Assembly (NCBI RefSeq): GCF_017873175.1
Contig: NZ_JAGGJW010000007.1
Location: forward strand, 248,001 to 312,000
Length of the DNA: 64,000 bases
From: Neorhizobium petrolearium
Lineage (GTDB): Bacteria > Pseudomonadota > Alphaproteobacteria > Rhizobiales > Rhizobiaceae
Reading direction: 5' to 3'
Both the position numbers and the translations under genes were made by a program. The notes beneath the pieces were generated by a model. That model did no database searches, was not told where the DNA came from, and worked only from the letters and a program-made list of their open reading frames with translations. Positions 48,297-57,075 of the stretch are shown here, piece after piece. The number at the start of each line of letters is the position of its first letter. Position 1 is the stretch's first letter.

Positions 48297-49060
48297 CGTT
48301 GTTCACCGCCGATTATGCCGGCGCTTCGGTCATGCCTTCTCCCAATCACGGCGAACGTGCGAACGGGCGCAAGCCCGACATGATCCTTCTGCACTATACC
48401 GGCATGGGCAGTGCCGATGGCGCGCTCGACTGGCTCTGCCGCGAGGAAAGTCAGGTTTCCAGCCATTATTTTGTCCATGAGGACGGGCGTGTCGTGCAAC
48501 TCGTGCCCGAGGTGCGCCGGGCCTGGCACGCGGGCAAAAGCTGCTGGGCGGGCGAAACGGACATCAATTCCTGTTCCATCGGGATCGAGATTGCCAATCC
48601 TGGACATCCCGGTGGCCTACCCGGCTTTCCCGATCCGCAAATCAGTGCCGTTGTCGAATTGTGTCGGGACTGCGGCTCAAGATGGGGAATTCCGCCCGAA
48701 AGAGTGCTCGGACACTCGGATGTTGCACCGATCCGCAAGGTCGATCCGGGTGAAAATTTCCCCTGGCGGGAATTGCACTTTGCCGGCGTTGGTCACTGGA
48801 TCGATCCAACGCAAATCAATGGCGGGCGCTTCTTCCAGTACGGCGAGAGTGGCCAACCCATCGAAGCGTTGCAGTCCATGCTGTCGCTCTATGGGTACGA
48901 CATTGAAATTACAGGGAACTTCTGTGAGCGGACGAAAGGTGTCGTTGAAGCTTTCCAGCGACATTTCCGGCCCTCGCTCGTGGACGGTATCGCTGATTTC
49001 TCCACGATCGATACACTGCATCGCTTGCTGAAGGCTCTGCCGAAATACAGTCATGTCTGA
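48293..49060 (+). CDS. AmpD-type N-acetylmuramoyl-L-alanine amidase
   Basis: The 255-residue protein has an Amidase_2 domain with the zinc ligands His in MILLHYTGMG and in VLGHSDVAPIRKVDPG, plus SSHYFVHEDGRVVQLV and NSCSIGIEIANPGH. A C-terminal peptidoglycan-binding domain covers about 195-250 (LQSMLSLYGYDIEITG). It cuts the amide bond between MurNAc and L-Ala. No signal peptide is visible, so a cytoplasmic muropeptide-recycling role is likely, as for AmpD. Start ATG overlaps the preceding stop (ATGA). Confidence 0.93.
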   Translation: MTLFTADYAGASVMPSPNHGERANGRKPDMILLHYTGMGSADGALDWLCREESQVSSHYFVHEDGRVVQLVPEVRRAWHAGKSCWAGETDINSCSIGIEIANPGHPGGLPGFPDPQISAVVELCRDCGSRWGIPPERVLGHSDVAPIRKVDPGENFPWRELHFAGVGHWIDPTQINGGRFFQYGESGQPIEALQSMLSLYGYDIEITGNFCERTKGVVEAFQRHFRPSLVDGIADFSTIDTLHRLLKALPKYSHV

Positions 49061-49293
49061 TTGCAGGGACGAGGCTTCAAATCCCGCGTTTCCAGCAAAA
49101 ATTTTGCGCTGCCACATCATTTCCTTATTAAGACTTTCTAAAGAACCCGTTAGCGCAGCCGCCAGGTAGGACGGGGTTGCAGAGATAAACGATCAGGTTT
49201 CGTAGAACGCTGCGCCGTCTGTCCGGCGACGCGGCGAAGGATATCTGCGTCATGATATCCGCGGGCCTGTTGGTTCGGAGACATTCTTATTCG

Positions 49294-49884
49294 ATGAAAA
49301 AACTGATCATTGCTGCCGCGGCGGGCCTTGCTATGCTTGCCGTGGAAACCGAATTCGTGCGCGCTCAGGATGGCAGCGAAGTCAAAACCTCCTCCACCAG
49401 CACTTCCAAAGTTCCTTGGGAAACGCGCGAAACGGGTTTGGCTGCGCCGACGGATACGGACAAACGCCTCGTCCGGCAGACGCATTATACAAAGCTGATC
49501 GAGAAATATGCGGATGAATATGACGTCCCCGTCGAGCTCGCCAATGCAGTGATTCAGGTCGAGAGCAATTACCGCCCCACGGTCAAGGGAAAGGCCGGCG
49601 AGATCGGTCTTATGCAGATCAAGCCTGCGACGGCGCGGTTGATGGGATATGAAGGGCCGGACTACGGCCTCTACGACCCGGAAACCAATATCCGCTTCGG
49701 CATGAAATATCTCGCGGGCGCTCACGAGCTCGGCGATGGGAAAACCTGCGGCACCATTCTCAGATACAATGCCGGCCACGGAGCCAAGCGCATGAATCCC
49801 GTCTCGAAGCGTTATTGCAGCCGGGTGGAGGCTATCCTGGAAACGAAGCAACAGACTGCGTCGCTTTCGCCTGTGGCATTTTGA
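49294..49884 (+). CDS. Small lytic transglycosylase (SLT domain)
   Basis: The 196-residue protein has a signal peptide (KKLIIAAAAGLAMLAVETEFVRAQD), a short Ser/Thr-rich spacer (SSTSTSK) and an SLT domain. The catalytic Glu lies in ANAVIQVESNYRPTVKG, followed by GEIGLMQIKPATARLMGY and AYNAGHGAKR-like RYNAGHGAKRMNP. It should act on peptidoglycan in the periplasm. The frame begins at 49252, but the ATG at 49294 starts the signal sequence. It is separate from the wall hydrolase further left, with a different linker and no lipobox. Confidence 0.88.
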   Translation: MKKLIIAAAAGLAMLAVETEFVRAQDGSEVKTSSTSTSKVPWETRETGLAAPTDTDKRLVRQTHYTKLIEKYADEYDVPVELANAVIQVESNYRPTVKGKAGEIGLMQIKPATARLMGYEGPDYGLYDPETNIRFGMKYLAGAHELGDGKTCGTILRYNAGHGAKRMNPVSKRYCSRVEAILETKQQTASLSPVAF

Positions 49885-49953
49885 TTCCGAAAACGGCTAG
49901 AAGTGCTTCGATAGAGAGCACTTCGGCCGGTGGAATCAAAAAAGGGGCAGGGC

Positions 49954-51144
49954 ATGACGGCGCGGTTCAAATACATCGTCATCGGAAGAGGCATGATGGG
50001 GGCTGCTGCGGCCCGTTACCTCTCGAAATGGACCAACGGCGTCGCGCTGATCGGTCCGGACGAACCTGCCGACCATCAGCGCCATGAAGGCGTGTTTGCC
50101 AGCCATTACGACGAGGCGCGCATTACCCGGACGATCGATCCCGACCCTGTCTGGGCGCGCCTCGCCAATCGTTCCATCGCCCGTTATGGCGAGATCGCCG
50201 CCGAGAGCGGCATCGATTTCTACTCCGAATCCGGTTGCCTGATCGTGGGGCCGAAGCGGGCAGGCGGGCCGTCCTATGTCGGCAATGTCCTTGCTGCGGC
50301 TGACAGGCTGGAAGTCGCGACCGAGACCCTGACCGACGCCGATCTCGCAAACCGGTTTCCGTTCTTCTGCTTCCCGGGCGAGAGCGAGGGCGTCTGGGAG
50401 CCGAGGAATGCCGGTCATATCAATCCGCGCCGGCTGGTGAAGGCCCAGGCGCTGCTCGCCGAAAGGCAGGGCACCGCAATCATCGCGGAGACTGTCTTCT
50501 CTGTGCGACAGGAGGGCGATGCGGTTGCCGTCACCACCGTTGAGGGCAACAGCTATTCAGCGGAAAAGGTACTCGTCGCCGCTGGCGGATTTTCCATCAA
50601 TGAGAATCTGTTGCCGCGGCGTCTTGATCTGAAGGTTTATGCCCGCACCGTCGCCTTCTTCGAAGTGGACGAGGCGGCGATGGACATTTTCGGCAAGGTG
50701 CCGTCACTGATCTGGAAATGGAACCAGGCGGAGGACGGCATCTATCTCCTGCCGCCGGTGCGTTATCCGGACGGCAGGATCTATCTCAAGATCGGCGGCG
50801 ATCCGGACGATCTGCTGCTGCCGTCTGAGCCGGATATCCGCGCCTGGTTTCGTTCCGGCGGTCGCGAAAGCACCCAGGCCCATCTGACCGAGGTCATGGC
50901 ACGCCTGATGCCCTCGCTCGACCTTTCTCGCGATTCGATGGCGGCCTGCGTCACCTCCTTCACGCCGACGGATTATCCGGCCATCGCCATGACGGAGGCA
51001 AGCAGTATCGGAATCCTGAGCGGCGGCTGCGGCGCGGCGGCCAAGAGTTCGGACGAGATCGGCCGGCTTGGAGCTGAGTTGATCTTCCACGGGCGGATCG
51101 TGGATGACGCCTATTCGACGGATTTTTCAGCGGATTATCTGTAA
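49954..51144 (+). CDS. FAD-dependent oxidoreductase of the DAO family (sarcosine-oxidase-like)
   Basis: The 396-residue protein begins with the Rossmann motif YIVIGRGMMGAAAARYLSKW (glycines at G-x-G-x-x-G), has an Asp-Glu pair after the second strand, and the C-terminal SGGCGAAAKSSDEIGRLGAE region that closes on FAD. DAO-family enzymes oxidise amines or amino acids such as sarcosine. No partner subunits are present. The ATG at 49954 follows AGGGGCAG; the frame extends eight codons upstream. Confidence 0.87.
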   Translation: MTARFKYIVIGRGMMGAAAARYLSKWTNGVALIGPDEPADHQRHEGVFASHYDEARITRTIDPDPVWARLANRSIARYGEIAAESGIDFYSESGCLIVGPKRAGGPSYVGNVLAAADRLEVATETLTDADLANRFPFFCFPGESEGVWEPRNAGHINPRRLVKAQALLAERQGTAIIAETVFSVRQEGDAVAVTTVEGNSYSAEKVLVAAGGFSINENLLPRRLDLKVYARTVAFFEVDEAAMDIFGKVPSLIWKWNQAEDGIYLLPPVRYPDGRIYLKIGGDPDDLLLPSEPDIRAWFRSGGRESTQAHLTEVMARLMPSLDLSRDSMAACVTSFTPTDYPAIAMTEASSIGILSGGCGAAAKSSDEIGRLGAELIFHGRIVDDAYSTDFSADYL

Positions 51145-51181
51145 ACTCTGGTGTTCCATTCCTATCTCGTCTATGGACCGC

Positions 51182-51622
51182 ATGCCAGTTGGCCGGGCAG
51201 CCGCGCTTTACCAATGCCGAAAGGCGGTGAGGTGAGGAAAGTCCGGGCTCCACGGAAACACGGTGCCGGATAACATCCGGCGGGGGCGACCCCAGGGAAA
51301 GTGCCACAGAAAGGAAACCGCCCCGCCTTTTCAACCGCTTGGGATGCAAGCGGCTGAGACGGCGGGGTAAGGGTGAAAGGGTGGGGTAAGAGCCCACCGC
51401 GCCTCTGGTAACAGGGGCGGCACGGTAAACCCCACCGGGAGCAAGACCGAATAGGGATGACGCGGGCCTACGCGAAAGCGTGGCCACAGCCGGTTTCCGG
51501 GCCAGTCATCCGGGTGGGTTGCGCGAGGCGATGTGCAAGCATCGTCCCAGATGAATGGCTGCCACGTTCCGGTGCTCGCATCGGGGCCATACAGAACCCG
51601 GCTTACAGGCCAACTGGCATCG
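51182..51622 (+). ncRNA. rnpB: RNase P RNA, bacterial type A
   Basis: The sequence has the conserved rnpB landmarks: GAGGAAAGTCCGGGCTC near 51233-51249, GTGCCACAGAAA in the middle, GGTAAACCCCACCGGGAGCA (about 51424-51443) and ACAGAACCCGGCTTACAGGC near the end. The 5' ATGCCAGTTGGCC pairs with the 3' AGGCCAACTGGCAT to close helix P1, which sets the borders to within a few bases. The long internal GC hairpins are the expected P12-like insertions. It processes tRNA 5' ends with the RnpA protein, which is encoded elsewhere. Confidence 0.96.
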
Positions 51623-51777
51623 TCTCCCTTTGGTGCGGATTTTAATCCAATTTTATCCTTAACAATGATTTAAAAGATAAGGGCTGCGGGGCCTTCCGCA
51701 ATATTCCCGCCATCAGGCCCTGATGTTAGAAATCGGCGCAATTTCCATGCCCCCGCGTTCTCCGGAGCAGCAAGCCG

Positions 51778-52872
51778 ATGTCTGCAGCAAGATTGTCCAA
51801 TATCGACGGCCTGCGCGCCGTCGCCGCTCTTTCGGTCTTCGTCCAGCATTTCATCGGCGACGCTTCCCGCGCGGAAGGCGCGTCTGCCGGCGCCCTCTAT
51901 CCCTGGTTCAGCTTTTCGGAACATTCGCTCGATCTCGGGCGGTTCGGTGTTGTGCTGTTCTTCCTGATCAGCGGTTTCGTCGTCCCGTTCAGCATCCGCG
52001 GGGAGGCGCCGCTGAAGCGCTTTGCGATCTCGCGCTTCTTCAGGCTTTATCCGGCCTTCTGGGTCGCACTCGCCTGCCTCGCCATCATCTACTGGACCGC
52101 CGGTACGCCGGTCTCGATGATGACGGTGCTTGCCAATATCACCATGGCTCCGCAATTTTTGGGGCAGGGCTGGATGTCCGGCATATACTGGACATTGTTC
52201 ATCGAACTGGTCTTTTATTTCCTGGCGGCCGGGCTTTTCGCGACGCGGCTTCTCGGCAATCCGCTCGCCGTCGTCATTCTGGCGGTGGCGCTGGTCTCTT
52301 CGACTGCGGGACCGGTTCTCGTTCGCCTTTATCTCGGGATCGGACTTCCGGTGTCCTATATCGGCCTGCATCTTTCCTTTCTGTTTTCCGGCCTGCTGCT
52401 GCGTCTTGCAATCGTCGAGCGCAAGAAGGGCGCGGCAAGCTGCGCCGCCTATCTTATCGCGTACCAGCTGCTCGCCGTTCTCGCCGTCTCGGAATTCTCG
52501 CTGATGCGCAATGACGGCTTCATCCTGATCGCCACGCTGCCGATCATGACAGGGTATCTGCTTGCAGTCGCCGTATTCATCGGTGCGGTCCGGCTCAACG
52601 CGCCGCAATCGCGGGTTCTCGCCTGGATCGGCCGGATCAGCTATTCGATCTATCTTTTCCACTGGATCGTCAATGTCACTATCTACCGCTTCCTGCCACT
52701 GACGGGAGGGTGGCGTGATCTCGCGACCATGCTCGTCTGCCTGATGGCAACCATCGGCGTCTCATATCTGGTCTTCCGTTTTGTCGAAAAACCGTCGATT
52801 GTGCTCGGTCGCCGTGTTGTCTCGAAATTGTTGGAGGCCGATACCAGACCGATTGTTCCCGAAGCGGCCTGA
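51778..52872 (+). CDS. Acyltransferase-3 (OafA/YrhL-type) membrane protein
   Basis: The 364-residue protein has about ten membrane helices and the acyltransferase-3 motifs: NIDGLRAVAALSVFVQHFIG (with the active His), FFLISGFVVPFS, FRLYPAFW and ISYSIYLFHWIV. Such proteins O-acylate exported polysaccharides or lipids. The start at 51778 follows GGAGCAGCAAGCCG. No glycan-biosynthesis gene is adjacent, so the target is unknown. Confidence 0.9.
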   Translation: MSAARLSNIDGLRAVAALSVFVQHFIGDASRAEGASAGALYPWFSFSEHSLDLGRFGVVLFFLISGFVVPFSIRGEAPLKRFAISRFFRLYPAFWVALACLAIIYWTAGTPVSMMTVLANITMAPQFLGQGWMSGIYWTLFIELVFYFLAAGLFATRLLGNPLAVVILAVALVSSTAGPVLVRLYLGIGLPVSYIGLHLSFLFSGLLLRLAIVERKKGAASCAAYLIAYQLLAVLAVSEFSLMRNDGFILIATLPIMTGYLLAVAVFIGAVRLNAPQSRVLAWIGRISYSIYLFHWIVNVTIYRFLPLTGGWRDLATMLVCLMATIGVSYLVFRFVEKPSIVLGRRVVSKLLEADTRPIVPEAA

Positions 52873-53345
52873 CAGCTCCATTATTTCCGTCCGAGGCTCG
52901 CCGGCCCGTGCAGGCCCGGCGGACAGGTTGGGCGCCAACGCTCACCTCCTGCCGAAGGCTGTTTGCCGATGGCCGATTTCTTCCATTAGAGATTTAAAAA
53001 AATCTTTTGATTGCGGTCCTTTAACCATTGTGCCAGATCGACTTGCAGCGCCGGCTCAAGGCGGCTTCTCCATCCGCCTTAATAACCCTTTGTTAAACTT
53101 AACGGGTTATAAATAAATCCGGTTTGGGGGCAGCTAGCGGGGCTTCTCCCATTGACGCCCATATGGTCCCATGGTATCCCAAAGCTGCATTGTGCAAGGG
53201 CGGATGATCGCCCGTAAATCCCAGAATTTCGGTCTTCAGGCCGGATGGCTTGTTGTCCATTCGGGTGGCGAAGCTGTGTCTGGTGTGATGCGTACGGGCG
53301 GGCGGTTTTTCGCCCTGGATTTGAATGGGGCGGATGTTCGGTGTG
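52873..53345 (+). promoter_or_regulatory. 473-bp control region upstream of mraZ and the dcw cluster
   Basis: The region includes a GC hairpin soon after the acyltransferase stop, a TTAACCAT half-site (53021-53028), an AT-rich inverted repeat ATAACCC...GGGTTAT (53082-53110), and the MraZ-type repeats at 53148-53181. The main dcw promoter probably lies between about 53020 and 53180, giving a leader of more than 150 bases before mraZ. No separate gene is seen. Confidence 0.6.
53148..53181 (-). promoter_or_regulatory. Four MraZ-type operator repeats
   Basis: On the minus strand TGGG occurs four times at exactly 10-bp intervals (53148, 53158, 53168, 53178, each preceded by A or T). This is the layout known for MraZ binding: TGGGN units separated by 5 bases. 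They lie 165 bases ahead of the mraZ start. Confidence 0.75.
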
Positions 53346-53780
53346 ATGAGCCGCTTCCTGTCGAATGCGACGAACAGGATCGATGCGAAGGGGCGGGTCT
53401 CCGTTCCGGCGAGTTTCCGCTCGGTTCTTTCGGAGCGCGGAATTCAGGAGCTTTATTGTCTCCAGGATTTCGTCTATCCGGCGATCAGCGTCGGAGGGCC
53501 GGACCTGCTCGATCGTTACGAACGGCAGATCGCTTCCGCGGATCCGTTTTCGCCGGAGGCGAACCGGATGTCGCTGCTTGTTCATGGTGGCGGCGTCTTC
53601 ATGAGGCTCGATGCGGAGGGCCGGCTGATGGTTACGGATTTCATCCGCGACTTCACGGGAATCAGTTCGGAAGTGACCTTCGTCGGGCGCTCGGATCATT
53701 TTCAGCTTTGGCAGCCGCAGGCGTTCCATGCGGCGCAGGCGGCGGCAAGAGAGGGGCGTCTGAGTTCGCGTCCCGTCTAG
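53346..53780 (+). CDS. mraZ: MraZ transcriptional regulator of the dcw cluster
   Basis: The 144-residue protein carries two SpoVT/AbrB-like motifs: [16 protein letters not shown] (about residues 9-24) and the second [15 protein letters not shown] (about 90-104). It forms a ring and represses the division/wall operon through repeated TGGG sites, which are present upstream. The frame permits starts at 53325 and 53334. The ATG at 53346 gives the usual MxRFLSN beginning, but no start has an ideal ribosome site. Confidence 0.92.
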   Translation: MSRFLSNATNRIDAKGRVSVPASFRSVLSERGIQELYCLQDFVYPAISVGGPDLLDRYERQIASADPFSPEANRMSLLVHGGGVFMRLDAEGRLMVTDFIRDFTGISSEVTFVGRSDHFQLWQPQAFHAAQAAAREGRLSSRPV

Positions 53781-53794
53781 GACAGGGGTGCGGA

Positions 53795-54820
53795 ATGGCG
53801 GCGAATCCAGGCAAGGGAACAACCGAGCCCGACGGCGGACCGGTTCGCCACATTCCGGTTCTTCTGAAGCAAGTCCTCGATGCTCTCGATCCCCGGTCGG
53901 GCAAGCTTATTCTGGACGGCACATTCGGGGCGGGCGGGTATACGTCCGCCCTCCTTGCCGCTGGTGCCGACGTGATTGCCCTTGATCGGGATCCGACGGC
54001 GATTGCCGCGGGTCAGGCTCTTGTCGATGCCAATCAAGATCACCTCACGCTCATTCATTCTCAGTTTTCCCGGCTTGCAGACCATGCGCCGCAGGGCGGA
54101 CTTGACGGCGTCGTTCTCGATATCGGCGTTTCCTCGATGCAGATCGATGAAGCCGAGCGCGGCTTCTCCTTCCAGAGAAATGGCCCGCTCGATATGCGCA
54201 TGTCGGCTGAAGGCGTCTCGGCCGCCGATGTCGTCAATCGCGCCAAGGTTAGCGATCTCACCCGCATCTTTGGTTTCCTGGGCGAGGAGAGGCAGGCGGG
54301 CCGCATTGCCCGGGCTATCGAAAAGCGCCGCGCATCCCAGCCTTTCACCACGACGCGTGATCTTGCGAACCTGATCGAAAGCGTCAATCCGCGCAAGTCC
54401 AAGGACAAGATCCATCCGGCGACGCGTGTCTTTCAGGCGCTGCGCGTCTTCGTCAATGATGAACTCGGTGAACTCGCCCAGGCTCTTTTTGCTGCGGAGC
54501 GTGCCTTGAAGCCTGGTGGCCGGCTCGTGGTCGTCACGTTTCATTCCCTCGAAGACCGGATCGTCAAGCAGTTCTTCGCCGATCGCTCCGGCAAGGTTTC
54601 CGGCTCACGGCATCTGCCGATGGTCGAGGCGAAGCCTCCCGTTTTTGAGACGCTTGGCAGATCGGTGATCGCCGCCAGCGATGAGGAGGCGGAAGCCAAT
54701 CCGCGGGCCCGTTCTGCCAAATTGCGCGCCGGTATCCGGACCGATGCGGTGGCGCGCCCAGCCGACATGTCGATTTTCGATCTGCCCGATCTCGCCAGCA
54801 TTGCAAAGATGGGAGCCTAA
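53795..54820 (+). CDS. rsmH: 16S rRNA (cytosine-1402-N4)-methyltransferase
   Basis: The 341-residue protein (MraW/RsmH) starts [13 protein letters not shown] and has the SAM motif [16 protein letters not shown], the conserved [16 protein letters not shown] and [15 protein letters not shown]. It methylates C1402 in the ribosomal decoding centre. The true start at 53795 lies 14 bases after the mraZ stop; a longer frame begins inside mraZ but is out of place. Confidence 0.96.
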   Translation: MAANPGKGTTEPDGGPVRHIPVLLKQVLDALDPRSGKLILDGTFGAGGYTSALLAAGADVIALDRDPTAIAAGQALVDANQDHLTLIHSQFSRLADHAPQGGLDGVVLDIGVSSMQIDEAERGFSFQRNGPLDMRMSAEGVSAADVVNRAKVSDLTRIFGFLGEERQAGRIARAIEKRRASQPFTTTRDLANLIESVNPRKSKDKIHPATRVFQALRVFVNDELGELAQALFAAERALKPGGRLVVVTFHSLEDRIVKQFFADRSGKVSGSRHLPMVEAKPPVFETLGRSVIAASDEEAEANPRARSAKLRAGIRTDAVARPADMSIFDLPDLASIAKMGA

Positions 54821-54825
54821 CGGAA

Positions 54826-55287
54826 ATGCTCAGAAGCTTCGATCTCGTTCTGATCGGCATCATGACGGCGACTGCGGTCGTCACCTACACGATTAAACAT
54901 CGCGCCGACGAGAAGCTTGCCGAGGTCCGCCGGCTGGAGACGGAAATCAAGCTGGAGAAGGACACGATCGATCTCCTGAAGGCGGATTGGGCGCTGCTCA
55001 CCCAGCCGAACCGTCTCCACAGGCTGATCAAGGTCTATAATTCGGAACTCGGCCTGGCTCCGACCGAACCGACCCAGCTTGCCATGCCAAAAGAACTGCC
55101 GATGCCCAGATCGGCGCTGCCGCAGCCGGAAACGACGATCGAGGATATCATCGCCGGCAAGAACAGCGAGGTTGCCGCCGCACTCAAGGGTGTTGCCGCC
55201 GCCAAGGCAAAGCCCGCCCAGAAAATCCCCGTGCCGCTGCCGCGCGGCTCCGTCGAAATCATCTCTACTGGATCGGTGAACCGCTGA
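54826..55287 (+). CDS. ftsL: Cell division protein FtsL
   Basis: The 153-residue protein has one N-terminal membrane helix (DLVLIGIMTATAVVTYTI), then a leucine-rich coiled coil (RLETEIKLEKDTIDLLKADW) that pairs with FtsB-like partners in the divisome, and a Pro-rich tail. Its position between rsmH and ftsI is the standard one. It overlaps ftsI by one base (TGATG). Confidence 0.9.
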   Translation: MLRSFDLVLIGIMTATAVVTYTIKHRADEKLAEVRRLETEIKLEKDTIDLLKADWALLTQPNRLHRLIKVYNSELGLAPTEPTQLAMPKELPMPRSALPQPETTIEDIIAGKNSEVAAALKGVAAAKAKPAQKIPVPLPRGSVEIISTGSVNR

Positions 55288-57032
55288 TGTCTTTCCTGTC
55301 TCGCATCATGGTCTTGAAGAGCCGGGCGCATTTTTCCGCCGGCAGTCGCGGTTGCTCTTTTTCGGGTGGCGCCTCCTTCGAGGGCACCCGCAAGCGGAAG
55401 TCCAATCAGGCGAAGAATCGCGTCGGCCTGCTGATCGCCGGCTTCACCGTTTTCTACTGCGTCATCGGCGGGCGTCTCGTGCAATATGGCGTGGCGCAAC
55501 CGCTTACGACGTCCAGTATCCTGCCGGCCGATCGGCTTATGGCCTCCCGCCCCGATCTCGTCGACCGAAATGGCGAGGTACTGGCGACCGATATCCGGAC
55601 GGTTTCGCTGTTTGCCGAGCCGCACAAGATCGTCGACGCGGACGAGGTGATCGAGAAGCTCTCGACCGTGCTGCACGATCTCGACGTCAAGTCGACCTAT
55701 TCGAAGCTCAAATCCAGTTCGCGGTTCCAGTGGCTCCGCCGCCAGCTTACGCCGAAACAGCAGAGCCAGATCCTGGCGCTCGGCATTCCGGGGATCGGCT
55801 TCCGGCCGGAGAAGCGCCGCTTTTATCCCGGTGGAGCGACGGCTGCGCATGTCGTCGGCTACGTCAATATCGACAACCGCGGCGTCGCCGGCATGGAACG
55901 TTATGTGGACAGCCAGGGGCTTGCGGACCTTACAGCCGTCGGAATGACGTCAAACCAGCCTCTCGAACCGGTGAAGCTCTCGATCGATCTTCGCGTGCAA
56001 GCCATCGTGCGCGAAGTGGTTGTTGAAGCGATCGCCAAATATCGCGCGATCGGAGCCGGAGCTGTCGTCATCGACGTCCATACCGGCGAAATCCTTGGCA
56101 TGGCTTCCGCGCCGGATTTCGATCCCAACAATCCCGCCGTGGGTGGCGAGGAAGGATGGTTCAACCGGATGTCGAACGGTACGTTCGAGATGGGTTCGAC
56201 CTTCAAGTCCTTCACGATCGCTATGGGCCTCGATTCCGGCAAGGTGAACCTGCAGAGCACGTTTGATGCACGCTTCCCGATTCGGATCGGCGGTTTCACT
56301 ATCAAGGATTTCCATGGCAAAGGACGAGTGCTCAGTGTTCCCGAAATCTTCCAGTATTCTTCCAATATCGGCACAGCGAAGATCGCTGATACCGTCGGCA
56401 TCGACGGGCACAAGGAATTCCTGACCCGGCTTGGTTTGCTCAGCAAGATGAAGACGGAACTCCCGGAGGTCGCCCAGCCCAGCCAGCCGCGCACGTGGAA
56501 GAAGATCAACTCCATCACGATCTCGTTCGGCCACGGCGTCTCGACGACGCCCCTGCAAACGGCCGTCGCAGGGGCGGCGCTCGTCAACGGCGGCAAGCTG
56601 ATCGAGCCGACCTTCCTGCCGCGCACGCGCGAGGAGGCTGACAAGGTTGCAACCCAGGTGCTCAAGCCGTCGACCAGCAAGGACATGCGTTTCCTTTTCG
56701 AGTGGAACGGTGCCAACGGGTCCGGCAGGAACGCCCGCGTCACGGGCTTCAACGTCGGCGGAAAAACGGGTACCGCCGACAAGGTCGTCAACGGACGCTA
56801 CGCGCACGACAAGAACTTCAACGCCTTCCTGGCGGCCTTTCCGATGGATAATCCGCAATATGTGGTCTTGAGCTTTGCCGACGAGCCGAAGACAGACAAG
56901 GGCAATGGTGCGGCGCTGTCGGCGACGTCGGCCGCGCCCATGGTCAAGGAGATCATCAGCCGGGCTGCGCCCATTCTCGGGGTAAAGCCGAAATTCGGCA
57001 ATGACGGTTCTGCCCTGCTCGTGTCTTATTGA
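55287..57032 (+). CDS. ftsI: Septal peptidoglycan transpeptidase FtsI (penicillin-binding protein 3)
   Basis: The 581-residue protein has an N-terminal cytoplasmic stretch, one membrane helix (VGLLIAGFTVFYCVIGGRL, about 46-64), a dimerisation domain and the transpeptidase domain. Its three motifs are visible: SxxK in MGSTFKSFT, SxN in YSSNIGTA and KTGT in GGKTGTADKV. It cross-links septal peptidoglycan with FtsW. The leader of about 45 residues is Ser/Arg-rich. Confidence 0.95.
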   Translation: MSFLSRIMVLKSRAHFSAGSRGCSFSGGASFEGTRKRKSNQAKNRVGLLIAGFTVFYCVIGGRLVQYGVAQPLTTSSILPADRLMASRPDLVDRNGEVLATDIRTVSLFAEPHKIVDADEVIEKLSTVLHDLDVKSTYSKLKSSSRFQWLRRQLTPKQQSQILALGIPGIGFRPEKRRFYPGGATAAHVVGYVNIDNRGVAGMERYVDSQGLADLTAVGMTSNQPLEPVKLSIDLRVQAIVREVVVEAIAKYRAIGAGAVVIDVHTGEILGMASAPDFDPNNPAVGGEEGWFNRMSNGTFEMGSTFKSFTIAMGLDSGKVNLQSTFDARFPIRIGGFTIKDFHGKGRVLSVPEIFQYSSNIGTAKIADTVGIDGHKEFLTRLGLLSKMKTELPEVAQPSQPRTWKKINSITISFGHGVSTTPLQTAVAGAALVNGGKLIEPTFLPRTREEADKVATQVLKPSTSKDMRFLFEWNGANGSGRNARVTGFNVGGKTGTADKVVNGRYAHDKNFNAFLAAFPMDNPQYVVLSFADEPKTDKGNGAALSATSAAPMVKEIISRAAPILGVKPKFGNDGSALLVSY

Positions 57033-57075
57033 GCGATAACAAATCGGCTTACGATTCGTGGGGACGATACTCAGA

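Noticed and set aside
51145..51780. Protein-coding frames across the RNase P RNA region
   Set aside because: The conserved rnpB core and the paired ends show an RNA gene. The frames are by-products of its GC-rich helices.
52990..53005. AT-rich palindrome AGATTT-AAAA-AAATCT after the acyltransferase gene
   Set aside because: It is weak as a terminator and matches no operator I know. AT-rich dyads of this length are expected in such a promoter region.
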